From Pseudomonas psychrophila HA-4 (GTDB lineage Bacteria > Pseudomonadota > Gammaproteobacteria > Pseudomonadales > Pseudomonadaceae): a stretch of 64,000 nt of DNA. Positions within the stretch are counted from its first letter, which is position 1. Each line of letters starts with the position of its first letter. Below are positions 38,401-47,973 of the stretch, piece by piece. Under the pieces are notes generated by a model. The model did not search any database. It was not told the DNA's origin and saw nothing but the letters and a program-made list of their open reading frames with translations. The stretch spans positions 186,001-250,000 of the forward strand of contig NZ_ALJC01000075.1 in assembly GCF_000282975.1 (NCBI RefSeq), given 5' to 3'. A program made the position numbers and the translations under genes.

Positions 38401-41400
38401 CTCCGGGTACCACGCACGGTACAGGCTATCTGGCCCGCCATTGACCCATTGCTCGTTCCCGCCAGCGTTAGCCAATACCTTGCCATCGCCGCCCTTACTC
38501 CGCGCAAGGTTGAATGGGTCGTTGGACGAGGCGGCATAAGAAGAACTGCCCGCCGTATACACCCCGAACAGCGATTCCATGCTCAGGTTGCCACCCGCGA
38601 GCAACTCCAGATCAGCCGCGCCGGTCCGGATCACGCTGAAACGGGTGCTGCCGCCGATTTCAAGGTCGTAAGCCCCGCCGCTTGCAGCGCAGTAGTACGG
38701 CGAGTCATCGCACATGCCGGGGTAGGCATCGTTCACAAAGTCGATTGGCTGCCCGACCATGCTGTCGTCGCCAAACCAGTCCATAGAACCATCGAGTGTC
38801 CAGACCTGCGTCCCTTTACCAAATGAGCCGTAATGGGTGTCGGCAAGGCGCAAGTGCCCCGTGGCGGGAATGGGTTGCAACTGACGGCTGTCCGCGGCTT
38901 GGGTATCAGCACCGGCCACCAAGCGGATCGACCAGGCTTGCGAGCCTTCGGTCAACATAGGCGCAATGCCCCAGTTCTTGCCCTGACTGCCTGCTTCCTC
39001 GACGCGCAGTTGTACCGAGGTTGCGCCATTGGCCAATTTGACGTTGGTGCCCGCAGGCAGCAGAGCCCCACGTGGCATCACCTGGTTGCCATTGAGCGTC
39101 ACGCTGCCCGTCAACGGCACCCCCTTGGGCCAGGTCATCGCAGCGACACCCAAGTAGCTTGGGAACACGTTCCCGGCCTCCAAAACGGTGCCAACTGGCA
39201 GCGTCTGATCCTGAATCAACCGGGTACCGGCGGCGATCAGTACGTTGCCTGAAGCATCGCGTACGGCAGCCGCCAATACGGTACCGGCACTCAGAGCCAG
39301 TGGCTGGGTCAGTGTGGCAGCAACCGGCAAGCGGCTGCCCGGGAGCAGCGTTGTGGCCTTGATTGGCAGGTCGAAGTTGAGGGTGGAACCGCCGGGGAAC
39401 ACCGTCCCGTCAGCCAGGGTCACACCGCTGCCCGGAATCACACGTGTGCCGTTGGTGTAGTCAATACCCGGCAGCAGCACCCAACCGTTGTCGTCATCGG
39501 TCGGCGGCGGCGGTGCAAAGCCGTCGTTGATGCTGCCGTAGATGTTCAGATCACCCCCGGCGCGCAAGGTCAGGCTGCCCACTTCACCGGAGCCATACAC
39601 GGCATTGTTCTTTTGGGTGTGCGGGTTGAGGCTGGCATAGCGATACCCGGATAAGTCGAGATCGCCCTGCACCACCAGATCACCGTCCGGGGTTTTGCTG
39701 ACGATTTCAACGCCCGGACGCAGGTGTAAAGCGTCGGCGTAAGTGGCATTGTTCAGGCCCGAAAGCCTGTTGTTCATCAGGTCTTGGTTGCTCAGGGCAG
39801 CGTTGATGAACTGCACGCTCAGCGCATGCTTTTGATCCAAGTAAGCCTGATCAATCACCTGATATGGACGCCCACTGGCGCTGTCATCGGTTTTTGTCGG
39901 GGCATCGTCATAGCGGGCCATGCCGTTGACCGCGATCGAGCGTGCGCCCTGAATCGTCAACTGACCACGGGCATCGATGGCGATGTCCTTATTGTTAAGG
40001 CGTGGTGCGCTCAATTCCAAGGTGCCGCGATTGCGTCCATCATTGCCAACCGTGCCGGCGGTGCCGTGACGCACGTCGATGTGCATGCCATCACTCAGGG
40101 TCAACAGGCCCTCGCCCGAGCTGAGCACCACTATGGCGCGGTTCGGTGAATCAATAATCTTGCCGTAGCTGTCGAGTCGCAGTTGGCTGCCATGGGCATC
40201 CAGTACCGCAGTGCCGTCCAGGGTCAGGCCATGCTTGGCGGCCAGGCTGATAGTGCCGACTCGTTCGCCACTGGCGTCCACCCGGCCAGAAACGCGCAGG
40301 CTGCCGTTGTCCAGCGAGACATTAACGTTGTTGGCTTTGACGTCGTTACCCATCACCAGGTCGCCCTGTTTGATCTGGAAGCTACGCGCGCCAAACACTT
40401 CGCCCTGGTTAAGGCGCTGGTTGAGGGTCGCGAACTGCTCACTGAGGGAGCCATTGCCCCCTAGGCGCTGGGCTTGAATCTCTAGCACGCCTGCCAGGTA
40501 CGGCACGAACGTACCACCGGCGTCGTATACACCGCTGCTGCCGGCGATGACCTTGCCAGCCAGATCAACCGTACCGGCGCCGCTTTGCACCGCGACTGCG
40601 CGCAGCTTGCCTGCTTGGTTATGGGTGGCTGACAGATTGATGGTCGAGCCTGCAGCTTGCAGCACATTGGCTGTGCGGCTTTGCAGCAGCACCTCGCCGC
40701 CCGCCGAATACTTAGTCACGTCGTTAAATGCAATTGCGCGGCCTGAGACATCAATCTGCGCGTCATCGGTCAATACAAGGTTGCCTCGGGCATCCAGTGT
40801 GAGCTTGCCACTGGGCAGGACCACGGCGCTGGCCACGCGAATGCTGTCGCCTTTGAGGGACAGCTCAGCGCCAACGCCCTTGACCTCTTTATAGGTGCCC
40901 GGCGAGGCGCTGATATCAATGTTGCCACCGGCCGTAATGCGATTGATCGACCCTGCCTCGCCGGTCATCAACGGCGTCAGGATGTTGAAGTTGCCACCCG
41001 TGTAAGCAAAGCCGCTGATCGGATCAAAAGCGCCCTGGCGTTGATAGACCGAGAGGCTGCCGGTGTAATTGGCGGTGATGCGCTGGCTGGCATTCATGTT
41101 CGCGTCGGTAAACCCCAAGATCAGGCGATCCTGACTATTGCGTTTGCTCGGCTGAGAAAAACTGCCGTAACCCAATGCAATGCTCTCGGCCTTGATATCC
41201 AGACGCCCGCTACCATTGCCTACGCCACCGGCTATCGGGGCCGAAGGCAGGTTGTCAGCGCCCTGCCAAATCAGATTTGCCGTGTGAATGGTGGCCACAT
41301 CACCGGCGTTACCCGCGCCATAAATCGCCGGGGTGGAGAGCATCAAGTTGTCCAGCAAGGATTTACCGGTGACCGAGTCGTAGGTATCCAGCGCAGTGGT

Positions 41401-44400
41401 GCCGAAGAAGTTGAAACTCTCGCGTGCCGACAGTTGCAGGGTTTCCAAGGCGGGCGCGCCGAACTGCGTGTCACCGCGCAGCAAGCGGTCGATCAATTGC
41501 TGATTCAGGGTAATCCCGGTTGGCAGGCGATTAGCAGACGCGGCCGCCGCCAAGGCTTCAGTGCTGCCAACGTTGATGCTCGAGACACCCAGGTTGAGGT
41601 GGCGCGTGCCGTAACGTATGTCATCGCCCATTTTCAGGGCTTTGCTGGTCAGGGCGACGATGCTGCCTTCCGAGTACAGCGCCGTGGTGCCGCTGCACGG
41701 CTCACTGGCGCACACTGCCAGTTGGATGTCTAGACTGTCGCCGACTGGCGCTGCGCTGATCGCGTTGATCAAGCCATTGGACACCGCCAGCATGTTATTT
41801 AACACGTTATAGACAAAGCCATCACGGCCGTCATAAGTGGCTTTGCCACGCCCGATGGTATTGATTGCAGCGCCCTGCTCCACGTTAATGCCGCCGTTCA
41901 AGGTCACCAAGAACACTTCGGGTGCCGCCAAGGTTGCGCCTTCACGCAGGGTGATCGAGCCCGTGTTGGAGTTGGAAAAGTTAACGTAATTGCCGAGTTG
42001 GCCATACGTAACCTGAGGCAGGCCGCCAATCACTAGCCGTGCTGGGGCCAGCGCATTGAGGCTCTCTGCATACACGGTGACGCCACTAAAGCCCGGCGTT
42101 GCGGCCTTGCCGGCCGCAACGATTTCGATGCCGCCGGTGCCCATATTCATCGCCGCCACCGAGCCTGCATACCCTCCCGTGGCGGCATCAAAGCGCCCCA
42201 CGCCGTCAAAGGAAAATGCCTGTGTTCCGGCGCCAGGGCGTAAGGCCAGTTTCAAGGTTCTGGCATCGGCCTCCAACTGCGGCCTCGGCACCCCGAGCTT
42301 GGCGGCGTCAGCGATGGCGAACTGCGCGTAACGGGTTTCGTTGTACTGGGAATATCGGCGCAAGGTATCGGCCGACGTCAGAATTAACGGGGTGGCCGTG
42401 CTATTGCTAATCCCGGTATTGGCAATGGACAAGCGCCCGGCAGTCGACCAAGAACCATTGCGCATCTGCTGAGTGCTACCTTCAACACCGACCCCGGCCA
42501 GGCCGTTGATCTCTACCCGGTAAGCACCCGGCATCAAGGCATAGGTTGACGGCATCAAGGTATAGGTGCCAGCGGCCAACCCTGGCACACCGGCACCTAG
42601 CGTGACTTGCTGGCCAATCAGCGGTTCAGTCGCGCCGCCCTCTGGTGCCATTGGCGCCTGGCCCGGCTGCACGCCGGGGACTATTGCATAGACTGGGTTG
42701 GTCGCGAGCCCTGGCAGGGTAAAGCCGCTATTGGCGCCGAACTGTACCAACGGGTTGAAGCGTGCATCGGTAGAACCGCCGCGCCCAGAAATAAACCCCG
42801 CACCCAGTAACTCACCGCCACCCGAAACATCTACCGTGGCCCCAGACATCACGGCCAGCGACTCACCGCCGAGGATCATACCGACTTGCAGATCGCCACC
42901 CAGGTTGATGATCCCGCCCAACCCCAGGAACGACACGTCCTTGCCGTTGTACTTATAAACCTGACCATCCACTGTGCCGCCGTAAGGCAGGATCAGCCCC
43001 TTGCCGCTGACCGACGTCAGGCTGCCGGGCAGCAATTCGACGCGCTGTGAACGCAAGGTGCCAATTTCAATCAGCCCCAGCGGCGCCCGTACGACCCCGC
43101 CTTGCTTGATGGTGGGGCCGCCCAGTTGCAGGCGGCCGAAGGCTGAGTAAGGCACAGGCACATCGCTGTTACCGGTGCGGCCAATGGTCAGGACACGGGT
43201 CGGGTCGTAGTTAAAGCCACCCTCACGCTGGCCGTTGAGGTAGCCCGCCAGCACCCGCGCACCGACGGCCGTGGCCGGATACAACTGAGTGGCCATCAGG
43301 GTCATATCACCCCGGGTCATCAATTGAGTGTTAATACCCTGACTGAGTTCGTCCGCACCCTCAAGGAAGCGCAGATCGCCCTGGCTGATCAGGTGCACAT
43401 CATCAAAACCACGACGATCGACGCCATTCAACACGCCATTTGGCAACAAGAGGCTGTTGTTACCAAACTGTACGTTGCCGCGCACATCAATCAGGTTGGC
43501 GTTGGTCTCAAACATCGCCTGGCTGTCACGCAGGGACATGCCGGTGGTCAACACCGGGTGGCGGTACTGATCTTTGGCTTGCAGCGGGTCGAGGATACCG
43601 GCGAGTAGCAGGTAAGGCGCCGACAGGTTAACTCGCGAATCAACGGGCGCGTTGTCACTCAGCCCCATGGCCCCGCTGTATAAGCGCAGGCTCTGGCCCA
43701 TGTTCAGCGAGACATCACCGTCAACGCTCAGCAGGCCATTCGTAAGCAAAGCCAGGTTGTCAAAACCACCGGCGCTAATCTGGTCTACCCCGAGGCGCGC
43801 ATGGCCGTACTCTAGGCTGTCGGCGGCAGCCTGCGCGGTGTCTGCCAACGTACTGCGCTGATGCACTTGGCCCAGCACCATTTCGCGCACGTTGAGCACG
43901 CGATCCGTCACCGACGTTTTGATGGAGTACGGGCTTTCCAGAGCCAGCGACAGACTGCCGCCCGCTGCCCCGACGCCCCCGGCATTGGCTATAAAGCTGC
44001 CGTCCAGATACAGGCCATTGTTGGAGGCAAAGGCAATGTTGCCGCCGTTGCTGGCCACTCGGGTGGGGCCTTGCCCCGGTACATCCAACTGCGCTTGGCT
44101 ACCGGACGCGTCAAGGCGCGCACCGTCACGTACCACCACAAACAGATCGCTGGCCTTGGCAATGCCGCTGGCCAGATCGATATCGCCGCCCACCGTGATT
44201 TTGCCGCCATTGCGCACTTGCCCATACGCATGGCCGCGACTGTTGACCGCCGTCACTGCACGCGATGCCACATCAATTACCGCCTGCTCGCCAATCCAGA
44301 TCGAACGGCCATGGCCATTGGCCTCAACTCTTTCGGAGTCGACATTGCTCAACCCCATGAGGCTGACAGTGCCGCCCCAGGCATTGAGCGTGCCGTCGAC

Positions 44401-47400
44401 CGTCAGTTGCCCGATGCTGCGCAGGTTGATCGCTTGGCCTGGATCGACCGTGACGACCGTACCTTTGCCCACATTCAGCGCTGTGGTCGCTGCCAATGCG
44501 CCCGTGGAGAGATTGGTCCCGGCACTCAGGTTCAGGCCAGCGCCACGCCGCTGAAGCAGCACACCTTTGAGCGCGTCTTCCTGATACAGCGATGGCGTCC
44601 AGCGTTCCAGTGCCGCAGTCGGATCGCTGCCGGTGGGCGTATTCGATGCTTGCTGGCCAAAACGATAGACCGGCATGCTGACATCGACCTGTGTGCCATC
44701 CGTCACCAGCAGCCCTTCGTTGCCGGTGATGTCGTAGGCCGAGAACCCCTTAGTGAAGAAGTCACCAGCCAACTGCAACGTGTCAGCACTTGGCGCGTTT
44801 GCGCGCTCACCGATCTGCACCTTATGAGCCTGCACGGCCAACGTACCGCCACCGCCGACTCCATAACCGCGCAGCTCGCTGCCCAGCACCAGCTTGCCGT
44901 AAGCCGCCAGCTTCACGTTACCGCCCTTGCCGCCGGTAAATTTGCCGTCCAGCCCAATCGTGGCCCCAGAAGACACGTCCACTCCACTGTCTTCAGCCAG
45001 CATCACATCGCCGTTACTGCGCAGCGACACCTTGCCGCCATTCAAATACGCCACGCTGGGGTTGTTGGCGCCGTCCTGCGCCAAGTTATTCCAGCGCCCG
45101 GAAGCGTCGAGCTTGACCCCTTGCGCCACATTGATCCACGCCTGGGTTCCGCTCGGTGCATTGAGTAATGCATCGCCCACGGTAAAGCTGCGGTTCACAT
45201 CGGGCTGGTTAAGGATATTGCCCGCGTTGATGCTGCCACTGTGGGCAGTCAGGCTGGCGTTGATAGCCACTTTCGGGGTGAATAAAGTGATTTCGCCACC
45301 ATCGGCCACTTTCAATGCGCCGTTGACGGTGATTTGCTGCATGGCAGAGGCTTTGATTGCGCCCAACTCAAATCCATTGAGGCGGTCACTGTCGAGAACA
45401 ATTTTGCCCTGACGCTCAGTCGGTAACGCCGTCTCTAGGTTTAAGCCATCAGCAATGCTTTGCGTATTGGACTCGAACAGAATCTCGTCAGCGACCGGGT
45501 TTAGGCCGAAGCGCAACGTGCCGGTGCTTGTGTTGAATACGGGCATGTACTGACCAATGATCAGTTGCGCACGTTGAGCGGCAGCCTTTTGCGCCTGCTG
45601 ATAGCCGTCGATATTGAGCGTCGGGGTCTTGATCTGGCGCTCACCCTGAAACACATCACTGATCAACTGACCTTCAAGTACCGCGCTCGAGGTACCGATT
45701 ACCAACTTGCCAGCATCACGACCTACGGTATAACCGGCCTCGTAACGGCTTTTTGAAGCAATCAGGGGGTTGTAGTAATAGTCAGTACGCCCCCAACGCT
45801 GGTTGGTGTCTTCGTAGCCCTTGTAGAACCCGGTATAGAGAATGTCGCCCGGCGCCTTAGACAACTCATACAAATGACTGTCCGGGCCTTTGAGCCAGGT
45901 TTGGCGAATCAAGCCGCCCTGCACATCGACCGTGCCACCCGAGACATTTAATTGGGCGCTCTTCTCGGTGACCACTTCCTTGCCAGTGAACGTCAGCGTC
46001 CCGCCTTGGGCCATCCACTCACCAACGCTATGACCTTGGGTGCCCAGATAGCCGCCGACTTCCAACAAACCACCGGCGGTGTACCAGCGATCCGTGGCGT
46101 AACCGTTGGTACCCGCCGGGACGAACACCAATTCGCGCAAGTCGACCCAGATATCGTTGTTGGCCAGCTTGCCGTCTTCACGGTTAACCGGCGCATCGCG
46201 CTGCTCGTTACCCTGAACGCTGATCTTGATATTGTTGGATTCCATCGACACCTTGACCCCAACCGCACCAGACACGTCAATCATTGCCCCGTCACGAACC
46301 AGACTGCGCTGGGTGGCTGTCACAGCAACCTGACCGCCAGTGGCCAAGGTGGTGGAACCGTCCTTGAACTCTACAGTGCCGCCGCTGACGATCTCGATCC
46401 GCGACTGGTCGATACGATCAGTGACGGTGCTCAGGTTGTTAAACAGCCCAGTGGCGGTGTTGACTGCGTTCGGGCGGCCGTTGAGGTTGATCAGACCGTT
46501 ATCACGTTGGCTGTTAAGCGCAGTGGCGTCGGCGCCCTCCAGCAAAATGGCCGTGGTACTGCCCTTGCCCAAGGTGACCGTGCCAGTGCTGTCAGTGACC
46601 GAATTCAATAGATGAACAGTGCCTCGAGTGTCCACCGACGTGCTGGTCAGGGCCACACCGTTTTGCTCGACCTTATGACCCGTCAGTGTGACGTCGCCGG
46701 TCGAGGCCATGATCAAACCGTTGTTACTGACCTTGCCGGCCGTGCTACCGGCCTTCAAGCCAATGGCGACTTCATTGCCACGGGTAGTGGAGTTCTGGTT
46801 GCCCGAGGTACCCACGCCACGGCGGATATAAAAACTGTCGCCTGCGGCCAGTGTGGTCTGCCCTTTGGCCGTAATGACGGTGCCGGCGTTTTCAACCTCC
46901 GAGCCCAACAATAAGGCGTAGCCACCCGAGTCCGTGGACAACGTGGCGGCGTGGGTTTGAATCACCGCACCGTTCTGCACCTCAACCTTGCCAGCGGCAT
47001 CGGTGAAGGTCGGCTTAGAGCCGTTTGCATCGACATAAATCCCGCGCTGGGTGAACTGATCGTCGGTGATGGTTGCCGCACCCGCGACCAGGTTACGTAC
47101 GTTAACTTGGCTGGTCCCGGTGAAGACCACACCATTGCGGTTCATGATCATCACCGTACCGGCGCCTTTGATCTGCCCCTGAATGTCACTCGGTTTGGCG
47201 TTTGGGTCATTGACCCGGTTCAGCGCGGCCCAGTTGGACTGTTGCTGAAAATCGACCGTGGTGTTGCGCCCCACGTTAAAGGTTTCCCAGTTGAGGATCG
47301 CTTTGTCAGCGGTCTGCTCAATGGTCACGGTGGTCTTACCACCGGCTTGCGTTTGGGTCGCACCCTTGGCGTTGGTCCAGCCCTGAGTCAGGCTGTTATC

Positions 47401-47790
47401 GACCTGTAAGCCACCTTTGCCAAGGCCATCGGGGACGTTTGAGATTTGGCCTAACGCCGCTTGGCGCCCGGCAGCTTGCGCGGCTTGTTGGGCAGCAATG
47501 GCTGCAACGCTGTTATTGAGAGTGGTCAGGGACCGTTGCAACTGTTGGTTGGCCTTAGCCTGCTGGTTCAGTGACGGGATCTTCGGCATCTGCGCCTGCG
47601 TTCGCGCAGCAGTGGCGGCTTGAGACGCGCCCTTGTCGGCGAACCAGCCCGCGCTGAACACGGTGGCACCGTGGGCGCTGCCTGCGACCATCAGCAAGGC
47701 GATGGCATGGGCCAGTGGCTTAAGCCGCAGGATCGTCGGGCTGACGGGGCCTCGAGTATTTGGATTAACCGGTGGTTTGCAACGGGCCAT
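35482..47790 (-). CDS. pdtA: Giant two-partner secretion exoprotein, copy 2 (PdtA-like)
   Basis: 4,102 residues from the ATG at 47790, which has GAGGAAG upstream (a TTG at 47796 is a weaker alternative). It has the same architecture as copy 1: signal sequence, TPS domain with MNRNGVVF, a long beta-helix region and a DUF3739-like C-terminus ending EERRQISL. The first roughly 1,000 and last roughly 500 residues are very similar to copy 1. The middle differs, especially at about 1,350-1,560 and the cysteine segment at about 2,993-3,036, where only one C-x6-C unit is present. RGD is conserved at about 2105. It lies between vreR and copy 1 with its own terminator, so it is closest to the regulators. 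Both probably use the single PdtB. Confidence 0.92.
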   Translation of the reverse strand: MARCKPPVNPNTRGPVSPTILRLKPLAHAIALLMVAGSAHGATVFSAGWFADKGASQAATAARTQAQMPKIPSLNQQAKANQQLQRSLTTLNNSVAAIAAQQAAQAAGRQAALGQISNVPDGLGKGGLQVDNSLTQGWTNAKGATQTQAGGKTTVTIEQTADKAILNWETFNVGRNTTVDFQQQSNWAALNRVNDPNAKPSDIQGQIKGAGTVMIMNRNGVVFTGTSQVNVRNLVAGAATITDDQFTQRGIYVDANGSKPTFTDAAGKVEVQNGAVIQTHAATLSTDSGGYALLLGSEVENAGTVITAKGQTTLAAGDSFYIRRGVGTSGNQNSTTRGNEVAIGLKAGSTAGKVSNNGLIMASTGDVTLTGHKVEQNGVALTSTSVDTRGTVHLLNSVTDSTGTVTLGKGSTTAILLEGADATALNSQRDNGLINLNGRPNAVNTATGLFNNLSTVTDRIDQSRIEIVSGGTVEFKDGSTTLATGGQVAVTATQRSLVRDGAMIDVSGAVGVKVSMESNNIKISVQGNEQRDAPVNREDGKLANNDIWVDLRELVFVPAGTNGYATDRWYTAGGLLEVGGYLGTQGHSVGEWMAQGGTLTFTGKEVVTEKSAQLNVSGGTVDVQGGLIRQTWLKGPDSHLYELSKAPGDILYTGFYKGYEDTNQRWGRTDYYYNPLIASKSRYEAGYTVGRDAGKLVIGTSSAVLEGQLISDVFQGERQIKTPTLNIDGYQQAQKAAAQRAQLIIGQYMPVFNTSTGTLRFGLNPVADEILFESNTQSIADGLNLETALPTERQGKIVLDSDRLNGFELGAIKASAMQQITVNGALKVADGGEITLFTPKVAINASLTAHSGSINAGNILNQPDVNRSFTVGDALLNAPSGTQAWINVAQGVKLDASGRWNNLAQDGANNPSVAYLNGGKVSLRSNGDVMLAEDSGVDVSSGATIGLDGKFTGGKGGNVKLAAYGKLVLGSELRGYGVGGGGTLAVQAHKVQIGERANAPSADTLQLAGDFFTKGFSAYDITGNEGLLVTDGTQVDVSMPVYRFGQQASNTPTGSDPTAALERWTPSLYQEDALKGVLLQRRGAGLNLSAGTNLSTGALAATTALNVGKGTVVTVDPGQAINLRSIGQLTVDGTLNAWGGTVSLMGLSNVDSERVEANGHGRSIWIGEQAVIDVASRAVTAVNSRGHAYGQVRNGGKITVGGDIDLASGIAKASDLFVVVRDGARLDASGSQAQLDVPGQGPTRVASNGGNIAFASNNGLYLDGSFIANAGGVGAAGGSLSLALESPYSIKTSVTDRVLNVREMVLGQVHQRSTLADTAQAAADSLEYGHARLGVDQISAGGFDNLALLTNGLLSVDGDVSLNMGQSLRLYSGAMGLSDNAPVDSRVNLSAPYLLLAGILDPLQAKDQYRHPVLTTGMSLRDSQAMFETNANLIDVRGNVQFGNNSLLLPNGVLNGVDRRGFDDVHLISQGDLRFLEGADELSQGINTQLMTRGDMTLMATQLYPATAVGARVLAGYLNGQREGGFNYDPTRVLTIGRTGNSDVPVPYSAFGRLQLGGPTIKQGGVVRAPLGLIEIGTLRSQRVELLPGSLTSVSGKGLILPYGGTVDGQVYKYNGKDVSFLGLGGIINLGGDLQVGMILGGESLAVMSGATVDVSGGGELLGAGFISGRGGSTDARFNPLVQFGANSGFTLPGLATNPVYAIVPGVQPGQAPMAPEGGATEPLIGQQVTLGAGVPGLAAGTYTLMPSTYALMPGAYRVEINGLAGVGVEGSTQQMRNGSWSTAGRLSIANTGISNSTATPLILTSADTLRRYSQYNETRYAQFAIADAAKLGVPRPQLEADARTLKLALRPGAGTQAFSFDGVGRFDAATGGYAGSVAAMNMGTGGIEIVAAGKAATPGFSGVTVYAESLNALAPARLVIGGLPQVTYGQLGNYVNFSNSNTGSITLREGATLAAPEVFLVTLNGGINVEQGAAINTIGRGKATYDGRDGFVYNVLNNMLAVSNGLINAISAAPVGDSLDIQLAVCASEPCSGTTALYSEGSIVALTSKALKMGDDIRYGTRHLNLGVSSINVGSTEALAAAASANRLPTGITLNQQLIDRLLRGDTQFGAPALETLQLSARESFNFFGTTALDTYDSVTGKSLLDNLMLSTPAIYGAGNAGDVATIHTANLIWQGADNLPSAPIAGGVGNGSGRLDIKAESIALGYGSFSQPSKRNSQDRLILGFTDANMNASQRITANYTGSLSVYQRQGAFDPISGFAYTGGNFNILTPLMTGEAGSINRITAGGNIDISASPGTYKEVKGVGAELSLKGDSIRVASAVVLPSGKLTLDARGNLVLTDDAQIDVSGRAIAFNDVTKYSAGGEVLLQSRTANVLQAAGSTINLSATHNQAGKLRAVAVQSGAGTVDLAGKVIAGSSGVYDAGGTFVPYLAGVLEIQAQRLGGNGSLSEQFATLNQRLNQGEVFGARSFQIKQGDLVMGNDVKANNVNVSLDNGSLRVSGRVDASGERVGTISLAAKHGLTLDGTAVLDAHGSQLRLDSYGKIIDSPNRAIVVLSSGEGLLTLSDGMHIDVRHGTAGTVGNDGRNRGTLELSAPRLNNKDIAIDARGQLTIQGARSIAVNGMARYDDAPTKTDDSASGRPYQVIDQAYLDQKHALSVQFINAALSNQDLMNNRLSGLNNATYADALHLRPGVEIVSKTPDGDLVVQGDLDLSGYRYASLNPHTQKNNAVYGSGEVGSLTLRAGGDLNIYGSINDGFAPPPPTDDDNGWVLLPGIDYTNGTRVIPGSGVTLADGTVFPGGSTLNFDLPIKATTLLPGSRLPVAATLTQPLALSAGTVLAAAVRDASGNVLIAAGTRLIQDQTLPVGTVLEAGNVFPSYLGVAAMTWPKGVPLTGSVTLNGNQVMPRGALLPAGTNVKLANGATSVQLRVEEAGSQGKNWGIAPMLTEGSQAWSIRLVAGADTQAADSRQLQPIPATGHLRLADTHYGSFGKGTQVWTLDGSMDWFGDDSMVGQPIDFVNDAYPGMCDDSPYYCAASGGAYDLEIGGSTRFSVIRTGAADLELLAGGNLSMESLFGVYTAGSSSYAASSNDPFNLARSKGGDGKVLANAGGNEQWVNGGPDSLYRAWYPEGGGNLLLKVGGNLTGDIMSMAPISLGRLTRSDVGHDTANVGDWLWRQGNNKTGSQAQSTAWWINFGTYIANMSDNGGADQMTGFTGFGTLGGGNLDIDVRGNAGISKPLGFGSQSLNGRSPGLVLAVGSTGRVGADGSLQLTGGGDLNLRVGGSLNGGSDVYRDHLNGALVNLRGHVQMTGAALGNLTLRYGIRSDSQSPSEVRALDALRSTSAIAAGGLSLLPGDATFSLATRGDLVLQDVGDPGRASQMNALAYERGGVYGVGQSWFSLWTERTAVDLFSSGGNLTPLTVTQETDMAAVYPATLRAVAANGSLYYGYSSAFNTDDKAMRALVLAPSTKGQLELLARDSIYGGGLSISRSSAAPDTLASILNPAYTGFINKIVVNGSGNLGSDGNIARWGLHPLFAFGPNTASMAWGDALEPARFYALDGDLLGVSSGRTLTMMGSNDPRYRQTYYEGAGPVWMLAGRDIVSSGTPLGGIFGGLSGTGEYTLSGNVFVHNNPNDISIASAGRDILFSNFSVAGPGTLELTAGRNILMQDKVSVTSLGGVAPGDIRPGASIVMQAGFGPNGADFLHFVQAYLNPANLVQPGEALSIQGGKVAKTYENELVTWLAERFGFVGDSAQARGFYAALPSEQQRVFARDVYFAELKASGREYNQQGGVRQGSYVRGRSAIAALFPEKDVAGNPITYKGDITMFGGAGVHTDFGGSIQLLTPGGGQTFGIEGNAPPASAGIITQGAGDISLYSLRSILLGQSRIMTTFGGSIMGWSGAGDINAGRGSKTTVVYTPPKRVYDYWGNVGLAPSVPSTGAGIATLNPIPEVPAGDIDLIAPLGTIDAGEAGIRVSGNINIAALRVVNAANIQTQGKSSGVPVSATVNTGALSSASSAGSAAAQAADSATRNQQAAARQARASIVTVEVLSFGSEPVQRDIEQTPKTTGYNPNSPVQIIGAGPLSDHAQASLTDEERRQISL

Positions 47791-47865
47791 CTGCAATCTT
47801 CCTCATCGTTTCTCGCCGTGGGGCAAGCGCTTCGTATAGGAGATAGGCAGTTTCCAGAGGGCTGG

Positions 47866-47892
47866 ACTGAATGTCCGTCATCAAAAATTCAC
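47866..47892 (-). promoter_or_regulatory. Shared PHO-box-like and promoter-like element upstream of pdtA2
   Basis: On the minus strand: GTGAA-N8-ATGAC-N5-TTCAGT. The plus-strand reading at 47875-47892 is CCGTCAT-CAAA-AATTCAC. It lies in the 183-bp gap between vreR and pdtA2, about 75 bp from the start, matching the position in front of pdtA1 and pdtB. Confidence 0.48.
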
Positions 47893-47973
47893 AATGGATG
47901 ACGAGAGGGAGGGACCGTTTAGGGAGGCTGGAATCGAGTGAGTGCGCCACAGCGCCTACACACCCATTGGTCT

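Noticed and set aside
43861..45168. Long plus-strand open frame of 435 codons inside pdtA2, and similar ones such as 33459-34415 inside pdtA1
   Set aside because: They lie antisense to clearly coding repeats, have low-complexity unfamiliar translations, and appear at matching places in both copies because the sense sequence is conserved.
22788..47790. Contact-dependent inhibition system (CdiA/CdiB)
   Set aside because: Both giant proteins end in the same conserved C-terminus, no VENN-type toxin boundary was seen, and no small immunity gene follows either copy.
35298..47790. Assembly artefact duplicating one pdtA gene
   Set aside because: The copies differ in length, in large internal segments and at many scattered positions, so they are true paralogs.
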